Counted from the first letter of the stretch, positions 32,644 through 41,598 are shown. The stretch: 64,000 nucleotides of DNA from Cloacibacillus porcorum (GCF_001701045.1 NZ_CP016757.1:761501-825500), one strand, 5' to 3'. A program made the numbers and translations. Notes: generated by a model not told the origin, from the sequence alone.

Positions 32644-33933
32644 CTACAGCAGTCGTCTTATTTTATCTGTTTTCTTAAGAAATAAGGGACTTATGCCCTC
32701 CGCTATATTTATTCTACCTCTTTTTTCCTCTATTTCATTCACCATATTCTCCGATACCTCTATCATTTTCAATTCGGAGGTATTCTTGATATGTATTATC
32801 TTCAACTCTTCCGCTGTGCTCCTACCAAGGGTCATCATCGAAAAGAGAATGACGTCGGCCTCGCTGTTAGCAATCATCGGTATCCGCCCCGCGGCGATGA
32901 CGCCGGCGGTGAGGGCGTTCGTATAGGTCGAAGAAAATTCTATCGACCGGGCCAGCTCCAAGGATATTATATCCGACATGCCGATGCCGATTGCGTTGCC
33001 GCCGGAGCAGGGCGTGATGCCGAGGACGGCGATCTGTTTCGCGGGCGGCGCGGGAAAGCCAGCGGCTCCCGTCGGCGGACGTCCCGTAACGTTGGGGTCC
33101 ATACCTGCGCCGCTGATGTTTTTGCCGATCTCGTCCACGAGCAGAAGGTCGGCCCCGCCTATATAAAGATTTGACTGCCGTTCCTTAGCTATAACCAGCA
33201 GCTCTTTTTCCCGCTTTATAATATCACGCGGCAAAATACATTCTGCGACCGCCAGCTCTTTGTCAGCGTTCTCCACCAGCGCGACGCCGAACAAGATCTT
33301 CCCCGTGCCGATAAAGACCTCCGCGGCCTCGGGCAGAAGGCGTCCGAAGCTGTCCGAGCCGGCCTTATGTACGGTCGCGGCTCCGACATGTTTGCCGAGG
33401 CCGACCATCATCATCTTGCAGAGGCCGCTTTCGTATTCCGCCTTGAAATCGGAATGGGCCTTGACCCGGTTGACGACGACTATATGGTCCGCGGCGAAGG
33501 CCGCGCCGCCGCAGGCGATCTTCACGCCGCTCTTTGTCTCGCCGATGAAGAGCGTCGACATATCGGAGACGATGGGGACTCCCATGCTCTCCTCGGTGAT
33601 GGAATATTCTTCGAGGACCTTTTTCTGTCCCTCCGCGGTGCCGCCTCCGTGGCTTCCCATCGCCGGGACGATAAATACGTTGGCGCCGCGGTCTTTAAGA
33701 AAATCAACGATCAGTTTCGTGACCGTCGTGATTTTAGCGATCCCCCGGCTGCCGGCGGTGACGGCGATCCTCCTGCCCTCAAGCGGCGGAAGCGGCAGCG
33801 CCGCCAGCGCGGCGGTCAGGTGTTCCCCGATATCGCCGATCTTTGAGTCGTCGAAGGACTGCCTCACCTCGCGCATCTGGATGGAGGGCACGCCGGTATT
33901 TTTCACATTATATCCGATAGGACTGAAATTCAT
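32644..33933 (-). CDS. LarA-like (DUF2088) protein, lactate racemase superfamily
   Basis: This 429-residue protein belongs to the LarA/DUF2088 superfamily. Supported segments are VTAGSRGIAKITTVTKLIVD, VPAMGSHGGGTAEGQKKVL and NRVKAHSDFKAEYESGLCKMM with GLGKHVGAA. LarA enzymes use a nickel pincer cofactor to racemise or epimerise 2-hydroxy acids. No larB, larC or larE cofactor genes are in the window, so the cofactor would have to be made elsewhere or be absent. It sits between a D-2-hydroxyacid dehydrogenase gene and the GntR regulator, which fits action on a 2-hydroxy acid. True activity is unknown. Confidence 0.75.
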   Translation of the reverse strand: MNFSPIGYNVKNTGVPSIQMREVRQSFDDSKIGDIGEHLTAALAALPLPPLEGRRIAVTAGSRGIAKITTVTKLIVDFLKDRGANVFIVPAMGSHGGGTAEGQKKVLEEYSITEESMGVPIVSDMSTLFIGETKSGVKIACGGAAFAADHIVVVNRVKAHSDFKAEYESGLCKMMMVGLGKHVGAATVHKAGSDSFGRLLPEAAEVFIGTGKILFGVALVENADKELAVAECILPRDIIKREKELLVIAKERQSNLYIGGADLLLVDEIGKNISGAGMDPNVTGRPPTGAAGFPAPPAKQIAVLGITPCSGGNAIGIGMSDIISLELARSIEFSSTYTNALTAGVIAAGRIPMIANSEADVILFSMMTLGRSTAEELKIIHIKNTSELKMIEVSENMVNEIEEKRGRINIAEGISPLFLKKTDKIRRLL

Positions 33934-33974
33934 GGCCGTTTCTCCCCTTACATATAAATGATCAAAATACGAAT

Positions 33975-34009
33975 GGGCCGGTACGTCTCTTATTTCGTTA
34001 TACCGGCCC
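33975..34009 (-). terminator. Hairpin between LarA-like and dehydrogenase genes
   Basis: GGGCCGGTA (33975-33983) and TACCGGCCC (34001-34009) form a strong stem in a 107-base gap within the operon. The T-run after it is poor, so it may be an attenuator or mRNA-stabilising element rather than a full stop. Confidence 0.5.
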
Positions 34010-34040
34010 GCTGAAACTGCTGTGTGAAAAAAGGCGCCGC

Positions 34041-35048
34041 CTAAAATTTCCGTGGATTGGCGGGGGAGTTGGACTGACCGATAAGCTTATCCCCGTTGAT
34101 GTAATCGACGATCTCCTGCGCGGCGACAGTCCGCGCCTTGCGGTTGGAGCCCGTGCTGTACCACCCCGTATGGGGGGTGAAGATCACCTTGGGGTTGGAG
34201 AAGAGCGGATGGGAAAAGTCTCCCTTTTCCACGTCGAGTTCATATTCGATGACGTCAAGCGCCGCGCCGGCGATCACGCCGTTGTTCAGCGCCTCTTCCA
34301 GGGCGTCCCGGTCCACATGGGGGCCGCGCGCGAGGTTGATCAGATAGGCGTCGCTCTTCATCATCGCGAGGGTCTCCCTGTTGATCATATGCCGTGAATC
34401 CTCCGTCAGCGGCAGGTGGAGGCTCACGATGTCCGCCTGGCGCAGCCCCTCTTCGAGGCTCTCTACTATTTCGACGCCCAGTTCGGCGGCGGCCTTCCTG
34501 TCGGCGTAGGGGTCGTAGGCGATGACCCTGCCGAACAGCGGCTTTATATGCGTGGCAGTGAGGCGCGCTATCTTTCCGAAGCCGACGAGAAAGACCGTCA
34601 TTTCACGCAGGGGTCTCAGCTCAAAGCTCGTGTGGTTCCATATTCTTTCGATCTTGATCTTGTCGTTGTAATAGGGGATCTTGCGCGCCACCGTCAGCAT
34701 CAGGGCGGCGGCGTGCTCCGCCACCTCCGGCGTGCTGCAGTCGGGGACGTTGCAGACCATGATGCCGTTATCTTCGGCATATTTCACGGGGATGTTGTCG
34801 AGGCCGATCCCCTGGCGTGAGATGATCTTGCATTTCTTCATCTTCGCGACCTCATCGACTGAGAGGTCGTTGTTGGCGATGAGAAGCGCGTCGAGCTTGT
34901 CCAGGACGTTCCACAGTCCCTCTTTATCCTGTTCGTCGATGACGACGGCGTCGAACCCATAGGGCTGGAGGATCGGCTTTTCCATCTCCCAGTCGCCGTT
35001 TCTGTTGAACATACTGTAGATACCAACAAGATATTTTGAATTTTGCAT
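34041..35048 (-). CDS. D-2-hydroxyacid dehydrogenase (CtBP/SerA-like)
   Basis: This 335-residue NAD-dependent enzyme has the Rossmann motif FLVGFGKIARLTA (third Gly is Ala) near residue 150, catalytic Arg in INLARGPHVD, Glu in LDVIEYE, and His in FTPHTGWYS. The family converts D-2-hydroxy acids and 2-keto acids. The longer frame to 35081 would begin at TTG inside dctM; ATG 35048 is chosen and lies 25 bases after the dctM stop. Together with the LarA-like and nitrilase genes it suggests a pathway through a 2-hydroxy acid. Confidence 0.85.
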   Translation of the reverse strand: MQNSKYLVGIYSMFNRNGDWEMEKPILQPYGFDAVVIDEQDKEGLWNVLDKLDALLIANNDLSVDEVAKMKKCKIISRQGIGLDNIPVKYAEDNGIMVCNVPDCSTPEVAEHAAALMLTVARKIPYYNDKIKIERIWNHTSFELRPLREMTVFLVGFGKIARLTATHIKPLFGRVIAYDPYADRKAAAELGVEIVESLEEGLRQADIVSLHLPLTEDSRHMINRETLAMMKSDAYLINLARGPHVDRDALEEALNNGVIAGAALDVIEYELDVEKGDFSHPLFSNPKVIFTPHTGWYSTGSNRKARTVAAQEIVDYINGDKLIGQSNSPANPRKF

Positions 35049-35073
35049 GGAGGTCACTACCTTTTCAGTTAGT

Positions 35074-36354
35074 TTAGGCAAAGTACTTTAAAAGTACTGT
35101 CGATATCGCGGGAATATATGTGAACAGCATCAGGTTCACCAAAAGCACGATGATCATCGGCGTCACGGCGGAGATGATCGATTTTATGGGAATGTCCTTC
35201 TGCAGGCTCTGGGCGACGAAGAGGTTGACCCCCAACGGAGGCGTCAGCATACCGATCGCCATGTTGACCACCATCACGACCCCGAAATGAATGAGGTCGA
35301 TGTTGGCCTGCTGCAAAAGCGGCAGAAATATCGGACCGAGGATGATGATCGCGGCGTTGGGCTCCATCAGGCACCCAGTCACCAGAAGCATTATATTCAG
35401 GAAGAGCAGCAGTGAATAGCGGCTCTGCGCCAGGCTGGAGAGCGCCTCGGCGATCATCAGGGGCACCTGCTCGGTGGTCAGTATCCAGCCCATCGCCGTC
35501 GCGGTGGCGATGATGAGCAGTACCATCGCCGAGGTGGTACCGGCCTCGTAGAAGCTGATATAGGTATTTTTTATATTGAGCTCTTTGTAGACGAAGAAGC
35601 CGACGAAGAGGCTGTAGATACAGGCTACGGCGGCCGACTCCGTGGGGGTGAATATCCCGCCGTAGATACCGCCGAGAATAATTATCGGCATGAGAAGGCC
35701 CCAGATCGACTTTTTCAAAGAGGAGAGGAATCCGCGGAAGGTGGGCTTCACGCTGCTCTTCCAGCCGTTTATCCTCGACACTATATAGCAGAACAGCATC
35801 AGGGAGAGTCCCATTATGACGCCGGGGATGATGCCCGCGATGAAGAGCTTGCCGATGGAGGCGCCGATGGAGACCCCGTATGAGACGAAAAGGATACTCG
35901 GGGGGATGATGACGCCGATTATTCCCGCGGCGGCCAGGATTGCGACGGAGAAGGACTTCCCGTAACCCTCTTTAATCATCGCCGGTACCATGATTGAGCC
36001 TATCGCCACCACCGTCGCCGGCGCGGAGCCGGAGATGGCGGCAAAAAACATGCAGGCGAGGATCGAGACGTTTGCCAGTCCGCCGTACATGCCGCCCACG
36101 ACATTCATCGAGAGGTCTATCAGCCTCTTTGATATTCCGCCCCATTCCATGAGCCTTCCGGCGATCATAAACAGGGGGATCGCCAAAAGTGTGAAGGAGT
36201 CGGTGCCGGTGAACATTCTCTGCACCAGCAGAAGCAGCGGCACGCTGCCGTCCATATAGAGGGCGAGGAAGGAGGCCGCGCCGAGACAGATGGCGATAGG
36301 AACGTTCATGATGCAGAGTATCGCCAGGGCGAAGGAGAGTACCTGTACGACCAT
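35074..36354 (-). CDS. dctM: TRAP transporter large permease (DctM-like)
   Basis: This 426-residue protein has about 12 transmembrane helices and typical DctM features: IPLFMIAGRLMEWGGIS near residue 60, a Gly/Pro-rich FAAISGSAPATVVAIG repeat and a later PNAAIIILGPIFLPLL. It is the channel subunit of a Na+-coupled TRAP system. It starts two bases after dctQ. Confidence 0.92.
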   Translation of the reverse strand: MVVQVLSFALAILCIMNVPIAICLGAASFLALYMDGSVPLLLLVQRMFTGTDSFTLLAIPLFMIAGRLMEWGGISKRLIDLSMNVVGGMYGGLANVSILACMFFAAISGSAPATVVAIGSIMVPAMIKEGYGKSFSVAILAAAGIIGVIIPPSILFVSYGVSIGASIGKLFIAGIIPGVIMGLSLMLFCYIVSRINGWKSSVKPTFRGFLSSLKKSIWGLLMPIIILGGIYGGIFTPTESAAVACIYSLFVGFFVYKELNIKNTYISFYEAGTTSAMVLLIIATATAMGWILTTEQVPLMIAEALSSLAQSRYSLLLFLNIMLLVTGCLMEPNAAIIILGPIFLPLLQQANIDLIHFGVVMVVNMAIGMLTPPLGVNLFVAQSLQKDIPIKSIISAVTPMIIVLLVNLMLFTYIPAISTVLLKYFA

Positions 36355-36356
36355 GA

Positions 36357-36872
36357 TTACACCGCCTCTGTCTCTGTTTTGCCGCGCCCCGATATAAGGT
36401 CAGAGAGGCCTACCAGGAACTTTATGAGGTAATGCGCCGCCATCAGCGCGCAGCCGAAGGGGACCGCGGCGTACGCCCAGGTGATCGGCACGCCCAGCGC
36501 CGGAGAGACCGTCCCCGCGGCGGAGAGCTTGAAGATGAAACCGACCCCTATCCAGGTGACGATCACGGAAAAGAGAATCCCCACGATGTCGACGGCGAGG
36601 GTGTCGATCTTCTGCGCCCTTTTGGGGAGTATCTGCACAAAGGCCTCTATGCCGATATGAGCGCCCTTTTTCACCGCGAGGCCGGCGCCGACAAAGGCGG
36701 CCCAGACGCTCAGATAACGGGCAAACTCTTCGACCCACGTAAGCCCCAGCTGGATGACGAAGCGCTCAACCACGGCGACAAATATCGCGATCGTCATGAT
36801 AAAGAGCAATACAGCCACGATACATTCCTCTATCTTCATTAACTTCTCATCGATCTTTCGTAAAAAATCCAT
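36357..36872 (-). CDS. dctQ: TRAP transporter small permease (DctQ-like)
   Basis: This 171-residue protein has four transmembrane helices and the DctQ hallmark TWVEEFARYLSVWAAFVGAGLAVKKGAHI. It forms a complex with DctM. It lies two bases upstream of dctM and 64 bases after dctP; a hairpin fills that gap. Confidence 0.92.
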   Translation of the reverse strand: MDFLRKIDEKLMKIEECIVAVLLFIMTIAIFVAVVERFVIQLGLTWVEEFARYLSVWAAFVGAGLAVKKGAHIGIEAFVQILPKRAQKIDTLAVDIVGILFSVIVTWIGVGFIFKLSAAGTVSPALGVPITWAYAAVPFGCALMAAHYLIKFLVGLSDLISGRGKTETEAV

Positions 36873-36903
36873 ATAATTTCGCTCCTCTCACAACTATAGG
36901 AGA

Positions 36904-36928
36904 GGGGCGGCTAAGGTCCCGCCGCCCC
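36904..36928 (-). promoter_or_regulatory. Intercistronic hairpin between dctP and dctQ
   Basis: GGGGCGGC (36904-36911) and GCCGCCCC (36921-36928) form a strong stem just after the dctP stop, with no T-run on the minus strand. Such hairpins usually stabilise the upstream mRNA, so that the binding protein is made in excess over the permease. Confidence 0.65.
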
Positions 36929-36936
36929 CTGTTCTT

Positions 36937-37950
36937 TTATTTACCCGCTTCGGAGGCGGCGTTCATTACCTTTTTAAGGAAATCCTTGCCGATCTCCTTC
37001 TCTATGAGCGGCAGGGAGCCGGCCTGGGTGACATTCTGGAATTCCGCCAGCTCCGCCGGCGACAGCTCCGTGATCTGCACGCCGTCCTTAGCCATGACCT
37101 CGAGGGATCTCTTTTCGTCTGCGGTGTTGAATACACGCTGTCTCTCGCTCCAGGCCTTTGCGCCGTCTCGGACGATCTGCTGCTGTGCGGGTGTAAGCTT
37201 CTTGAAAATGCCGCCGTTGACGATGAGGACGAAGGGGCTGTAGAAATGTCCGTCAAGCGTCAGGTACTTCTGTACCTCGTGGAGGCGGCTGGACTCCGTC
37301 AGGGAGACGGGGTTTTCCTGCCCGTCGACGACGCCCTGGGAGAGCGCGGTGTAAAGCTCGCCGAAGGGGATCGGCGTCGGCGTCGCGCCCATCGATTTTA
37401 TCATCGCGATGTGCGCCGGGTTTTCCTGGACGCGTATTTTTAGTCCCGCGATATCCTTGGGGGACTTTATCGGCCTGACCCTGTTAGTGAAATGGCGGAA
37501 GCCGTTCTCGCCGTAGGCGAGCATCACCGTACCGGTTTTGGCGCCGAATTCATCGCGGATCTGGACGCCCATCGGGCCGTCAAGGAAGCTGTAGGCCGCC
37601 TTTTTGTTGGCGAAGAGATAGGGGATGTCCATCACGAGCATCTGCTTGTCCACTGTGGAAAGCGTGCCGGTGCTGATAGAGCACATCTGTATCGTCCCCA
37701 TCTGCACGCCTTCAAACTGTTCCCTTTCGTTTCCCAGCTGGTTGTTGGGGAATATCTTTACCTTTATTTCGCCGTTTGACTTATCTTCGACATACTTCTT
37801 AAAGGCCTTACAGCCCTCGTCGTTGGTCGCTCCGACCGCGGGCGTCGGTCCCGAGTGGCTCAGTTTTATTTCGACCGCCGCGTTGGCGCTTACGGAGAGA
37901 GCGAGGACGAGTATCGTTATCATAATAAAAATGCTGGTAATTTTCTTCAT
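36937..37950 (-). CDS. dctP: TRAP substrate-binding protein (DctP-like)
   Basis: This 337-residue periplasmic protein has a signal peptide (about residues 1-24, cleavage after ANA). DctP landmarks are LSHSGPTPAVGATNDEGCKAF, IPYLF, NGFRHFTNRVRPIKSP and GLKIRVQENP, where the Arg normally salt-bridges a carboxylate of the ligand, and GVVDGQENP. The binding of an organic acid is therefore likely, though some TRAP proteins bind other ligands. It is the third gene of the operon after two nitrilase-superfamily genes. Confidence 0.92.
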   Translation of the reverse strand: MKKITSIFIMITILVLALSVSANAAVEIKLSHSGPTPAVGATNDEGCKAFKKYVEDKSNGEIKVKIFPNNQLGNEREQFEGVQMGTIQMCSISTGTLSTVDKQMLVMDIPYLFANKKAAYSFLDGPMGVQIRDEFGAKTGTVMLAYGENGFRHFTNRVRPIKSPKDIAGLKIRVQENPAHIAMIKSMGATPTPIPFGELYTALSQGVVDGQENPVSLTESSRLHEVQKYLTLDGHFYSPFVLIVNGGIFKKLTPAQQQIVRDGAKAWSERQRVFNTADEKRSLEVMAKDGVQITELSPAELAEFQNVTQAGSLPLIEKEIGKDFLKKVMNAASEAGK

Positions 37951-37981
37951 AAGGCTGCCTCCCTGGTTTTATTATTGGATG

Positions 37982-38977
37982 TTAGATATCTTTTTCTTTT
38001 TCGGAGTAAAACTCGACGTGGTTCAGCGGCGTTTCGTTGACATAAAGTTTGAAGATGTCCGGCCTTGCGTAATGGCCGACGGGATCAAAATCTATCCGCG
38101 CCTCCGCGAGCATATTCATGTCGAGGTCAGCGACGAGCACCTCTTCCGAATCATATATCGGCCCCGCGAGATACTCGCCGAAGGGGCTGATGATCGCGCT
38201 GCCGCCGTTCGTAACCGAACCGGCCTCGTTGATGATGCCGGCGGGAATATCCGCCTCGTCGACCCTGGTCTCGATCTCGCTGGAATAGTCGGAGAGTTTA
38301 TAGCAGAGGTTGGCGCTCAAAACGAAGCATCCGCCCTCGCGGGCGATGTGGCGTGCGGTGCAGAGCCATGATTCACGGTAATCGGCGGTCGGCGCCAGAT
38401 ATATCTCGATGCCTTTGCTGTACATCGCCGTGCGCAGCAGCGGCATGTAGTTTTCCCAGCAGATGACGGCGCCGTAGCGTCCGAAGGGGGCGTCGATGAC
38501 GGTGAGGTCGCTGGCGTCGCCCTCTCCCCAGACCACCCGCTCTCCCGCGGTCGGCTTCAGCTTGCGGTGGCGGCCAAGGTATTCGCCGTCCGGCCCGAAG
38601 AAGAGCATCGAGCAATAGAGGGTGCCGTGTCCGCGCTCGCGCTCGATGCAGCCCATCGCCAGATGGACCTTATATTTCGCGGCCGCCTCCGCAAGGGCGT
38701 TGAAAATAGGGCTGCCGACCTCGACCGAATTGTCGTAATACCGCCGCCAGTCGCGGCGTCCCGCCGGCGTCCGCCAGCCGATCACGGAGCCGAAGGTGAT
38801 CGCCTTTGGATAACATGGGATATACGCCTCGGGAAACATCACCAGCTCGCAGCCCTTCGAGGCCGCCTCCTCAATATAAAGCAGGCCCTTCTTCAGGCAT
38901 GCCTCCGCGTCCATCAGTACGGGGGCCAGCTGGACGACGCCCACTCTGACCTTGTTTTGCTCTCGGTTTCTCTTCAT
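37982..38977 (-). CDS. Nitrilase (carbon-nitrogen hydrolase superfamily, branch 1-like)
   Basis: This 331-residue protein has the catalytic triad Glu50 (FPEAYIP), Lys139 (HRKLKPT) and Cys173 (ICWENYMPL), plus the second Glu146 (GERVVW) typical of true nitrilases. The HRKLKPT and ICWENYMPL motifs are those of the nitrilase branch rather than amidase branches. Nitrilases convert nitriles to carboxylic acid and ammonia. ATG 38977 is chosen because AAAGGGG is seven bases upstream; ATG 38983 lies too close to it. It is next to a TRAP transporter, so the nitrile or its product is probably imported. Confidence 0.85.
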   Translation of the reverse strand: MKRNREQNKVRVGVVQLAPVLMDAEACLKKGLLYIEEAASKGCELVMFPEAYIPCYPKAITFGSVIGWRTPAGRRDWRRYYDNSVEVGSPIFNALAEAAAKYKVHLAMGCIERERGHGTLYCSMLFFGPDGEYLGRHRKLKPTAGERVVWGEGDASDLTVIDAPFGRYGAVICWENYMPLLRTAMYSKGIEIYLAPTADYRESWLCTARHIAREGGCFVLSANLCYKLSDYSSEIETRVDEADIPAGIINEAGSVTNGGSAIISPFGEYLAGPIYDSEEVLVADLDMNMLAEARIDFDPVGHYARPDIFKLYVNETPLNHVEFYSEKEKDI

Positions 38978-39038
38978 TTGCATTCCCCTTTCATGAGCTG
39001 TTGAGCGGTTTTTCTGTCTTATAAGTTTTGAAATTTAT

Positions 39039-39857
39039 CTATTTGATGATGTCGTGGTACAGGTGAGGAAGTCTCTTTTCAAATACTTTAAGGAATTGGC
39101 GGTTTTGATTGATGTTGGTGACGTCGATCTCGGAGAATTTGCCGTCCAGCGTTCCCGAGCACTCCGTCAGAACGTCGCCGGTCGGCGAAGATACGAAGGA
39201 GCCGCCGCCGAAATCGATATCTCCCGAATAATCACAGTTGTTGACGGCGACGGTATAGAACATGTTTTCGATCGCGTGGGCCCTGATCATCGTCCTGTAA
39301 AGATCCATGCGCGCCCGCGTCCACTGGCTGCAGATAAAGAGCGCTTCGGCGCCCCTGAGGGCGTATATCCTTATCCATTCGGGGAAACGGATGTCGTAGC
39401 AGATGATGCTGCCGCATTTGATGCCGTCCATATCAAAGAGGCAGGGTTTTTCACCGTGGTCGAAGACGCCGTCCTCGACGGTGATGAAGGGAACGAGGTG
39501 TACCTTGTCGTAAAAGGTGACCAGCTCTCCATGTGGGTTGACGATGAGCGCCCGGTTATAATAATTGCCGCCGCTCTTGGCCATCACGGAGCCGCCGGTG
39601 AACCAGCAGCCGTATCTCTTTGCCAGGCCGGAGAGAAATTCCGTAGTCTCCGCGGCCTCGCCGTCGGCCAGCTTCTCCACGGAATCGAGGGCGTATCCTG
39701 TGTCCCACAGCTCGGGAAGGACCAAAGCCGTCGTGAGTTCGCCGGGGGTGTAGTACCTTTTCATCCAATCCTCGACGGTCTCCATGTTTTTCTTCCTGTC
39801 TCCCAGAACGACGGGAATTTGTACCAAACCGACTCTAAAGGCTTTTTTTTCTTCCAA
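39039..39857 (-). CDS. Carbon-nitrogen hydrolase, amidase type (omega-amidase/Nit-like)
   Basis: This 272-residue protein has Glu49 (LPELWDTGY), Lys118 (YDKVHLVPF) and Cys153 (ICYDIRFPEW), the triad of the nitrilase superfamily in its amidase form, similar to omega-amidase/YafV. It would release ammonia from an amide of a 2-keto or carboxylic acid. It is the first gene of the operon; the start is TTG 39857 with GGGAGAAGG upstream. It is distinct in sequence from the next gene, so two steps or two substrates are served. Confidence 0.85.
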   Translation of the reverse strand: MEEKKAFRVGLVQIPVVLGDRKKNMETVEDWMKRYYTPGELTTALVLPELWDTGYALDSVEKLADGEAAETTEFLSGLAKRYGCWFTGGSVMAKSGGNYYNRALIVNPHGELVTFYDKVHLVPFITVEDGVFDHGEKPCLFDMDGIKCGSIICYDIRFPEWIRIYALRGAEALFICSQWTRARMDLYRTMIRAHAIENMFYTVAVNNCDYSGDIDFGGGSFVSSPTGDVLTECSGTLDGKFSEIDVTNINQNRQFLKVFEKRLPHLYHDIIK

Positions 39858-39884
39858 AATCGCCTTCTCCCTTCATAATTTAAA

Positions 39885-39901
39885 ATTTGGAGTACCAAAA
39901 T
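39885..39901 (-). promoter_or_regulatory. PdhR/FadR-like palindrome, candidate GntR operator
   Basis: TTTGG-AGTA-CCAAA (39886-39899) is palindromic and resembles the TTGGT-n-ACCAA core of FadR/PdhR-type GntR operators. It lies 18 to 33 bases downstream of the -10 box of the operon promoter, where binding would block transcription. The operon encodes a GntR/FCD regulator. Confidence 0.55.
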
Positions 39902-39918
39902 AATTTTAGAGCACACTT

Positions 39919-39947
39919 ATTATAAATTTACTATTTTTGTGTGTCAA
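39919..39947 (-). promoter_or_regulatory. Consensus sigma-70 promoter of the nitrilase-TRAP operon
   Basis: On the minus strand TTGACA (39942-39947) and TATAAT (39919-39924) are both perfect and separated by exactly 17 bases. The operon's first start codon is about 60 bases downstream. Confidence 0.88.
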
Positions 39948-40201
39948 CTATTATTTTTATAAGGTCAATATAAAAACTATAGTTTCTAATATTCGGTTAA
40001 AGTTCTAACGAAAGGGGTAAATGGTGGCTGGAATTTGATTTTTGGTGAATTGCGTCAGCAAAAGTTTGTTGCTTTCGCACAAAAGACGAATCTTACGGCG
40101 GCGCGGCTTGAGGCCGACCGGAGCGCCGTTCATAACGGTGAAACCGTTTTTATGACGTCCGTTCTTTTGTCCCTTATCTGTTCAAAAGCCTGTTCATAAA
40201 A
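39948..40201. other. Intergenic region upstream of the nitrilase operon
   Basis: About 250 bases between the nitrilase promoter and the aminotransferase terminator. It has a small hairpin (AACGGT/ACCGTT near 40134-40148, then TTTTT). One frame on the plus strand stays open for about 70 codons to 40199 but has no acceptable start and no recognisable product. Confidence 0.5.
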
Positions 40202-40227
40202 AAGAGCCTGCCGCGCGGCAGGCTCTT
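40197..40227 (-). terminator. Terminator after the branched-chain aminotransferase
   Basis: AAGAGCCTGCCG (40202-40213) pairs exactly with CGGCAGGCTCTT (40216-40227); on the minus strand six T follow. Confidence 0.92.
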
Positions 40228-40253
40228 ATATGTGCGTTTGCTTTGATGCCGCT

Positions 40254-41321
40254 CTACGCGACGCGCACCGTCCAGCCGAAGCTGTCCTCTGTGCGGCCGA
40301 ACTGCAGGTCTGTGAGCGCGTGATAAAGTTTCAGGGCCAGCGGACCGCTCTTGAAGCCGCCGATGGTGTACTGTTCGTCCTCCGTCGCGAACTCGCCGAT
40401 AGGCGAGATGACGGCGGCGGTGCCGCAGCACCAGGCCTCTTCCACGTCGCCGTTCTTGATCCCCGTGAGGATCTCCTCAAGCGTGACGAGGCGCTCTTCG
40501 ACCTCGATGTTCCACGATTTGAGCATCTCAATGACGGATTTTCTCGTGATGCCCGGCAGCACAGTTCCCAGCAGCGCGGGGGTCACGACCTTGTCCTTGA
40601 TCTTGAACATGATGTTCATGCCGCCGCCCTCTTCGACATATTTTTTCTCCACGCCGTCGAGCCAGAGCACCTGGGCGAAGCCGTTGGCCTCGGCGCGTTC
40701 GCCCGCGCGGAGGGAGCCGGCGTAGTTGCCGCCGCACTTCGCGAAGCCGGTGCCGCCGCGTACCGCGCGCACGTCCTCTTTCTCGATGAATATCTTAACG
40801 GGGTTGACACCCTCGGGGAAGTAGGGGCCGACGGGCGAGAGGATGATCGCGAAGGTACACATCGAGGGCGCGTGCACGCCTAGCTTGGGGTCGGTGGCGA
40901 AGAGGAAGGGCCTGATGTAAAGGGTGGTATCCTCACCGGCCGGCACCCAATCGCTGTCGGTCCTGACAAGAGCCAGCAGTGCCTCCATGAAGAGTTCCGG
41001 GTCTATCTGCGGCAGGCACATGCGCTCCGCTGACCTGTTCATGCGGGCGATGTTTTCCTGCGGGCGGAAGAGCTGCACCGATCCATCCGGCCTTCTGTAG
41101 GCCTTCAGCCCCTCGAATACCTCTGGCGCGTAGTGAAGGACCATCGCCGCGGGCGATATCTCAAAGGGCGCGAACGGTACGATGCGCGGGTCAAACCAGC
41201 CCTTGTCCTTTTCATAATTCATCACAAACATGTGGTCGGTGAAGTATTTCCCGAAAGACAGATTGCCGCTGTCCGGCTTTTCCTTGGGATGCGCCGTTTT
41301 TTCGATTCTGATCTCTGCCAT
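40254..41321 (-). CDS. ilvE: Branched-chain amino acid aminotransferase
   Basis: This 355-residue fold-type IV PLP enzyme has EVFEGLKAYRRPDG (about 67-80), the PLP lysine Lys195 in FAKCGGNYAGSL, and WCCGTAAVISPIGE near the C-terminus. BCAT interconverts Leu, Ile and Val with their 2-keto acids. ATG 41321 has an AAGAGGG site; a longer frame is open to 41597 but has no site. It is a single gene with its own terminator. It borders both the 2-hydroxyacid cluster and the Etf-linked dehydrogenase, which would give the matching keto acids. Confidence 0.92.
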   Translation of the reverse strand: MAEIRIEKTAHPKEKPDSGNLSFGKYFTDHMFVMNYEKDKGWFDPRIVPFAPFEISPAAMVLHYAPEVFEGLKAYRRPDGSVQLFRPQENIARMNRSAERMCLPQIDPELFMEALLALVRTDSDWVPAGEDTTLYIRPFLFATDPKLGVHAPSMCTFAIILSPVGPYFPEGVNPVKIFIEKEDVRAVRGGTGFAKCGGNYAGSLRAGERAEANGFAQVLWLDGVEKKYVEEGGGMNIMFKIKDKVVTPALLGTVLPGITRKSVIEMLKSWNIEVEERLVTLEEILTGIKNGDVEEAWCCGTAAVISPIGEFATEDEQYTIGGFKSGPLALKLYHALTDLQFGRTEDSFGWTVRVA

Positions 41322-41598
41322 TGTGATTTTCCCTCTTTTCATATTATCTGGCGGACGATAGAACGGTAACGCTGACGTCCGCCATGTTTTTGCCGATTCG
41401 CTCCTGCGGAGAGACCTATGCGCCGTCTTTTCCGCCGCCGTCCAATCCACGGCCAAAGCCCAATTTGCCGGAGTGCCGGAGACGCGGGCCTCATTTAGAT
41501 AAGTATACATCTTTTTTGCCAAAGATTTGTAACCGAAGGACACGGATATGCGCCTCCGCGTCCGCTGCCTGCGGACGCGGAAGCCCCGCCGCGTCAAT

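Noticed and set aside
39948-40201. Open frame of about 70 codons near 40000-40199
   Set aside because: No proper start or ribosome-binding site and no similarity to known proteins.
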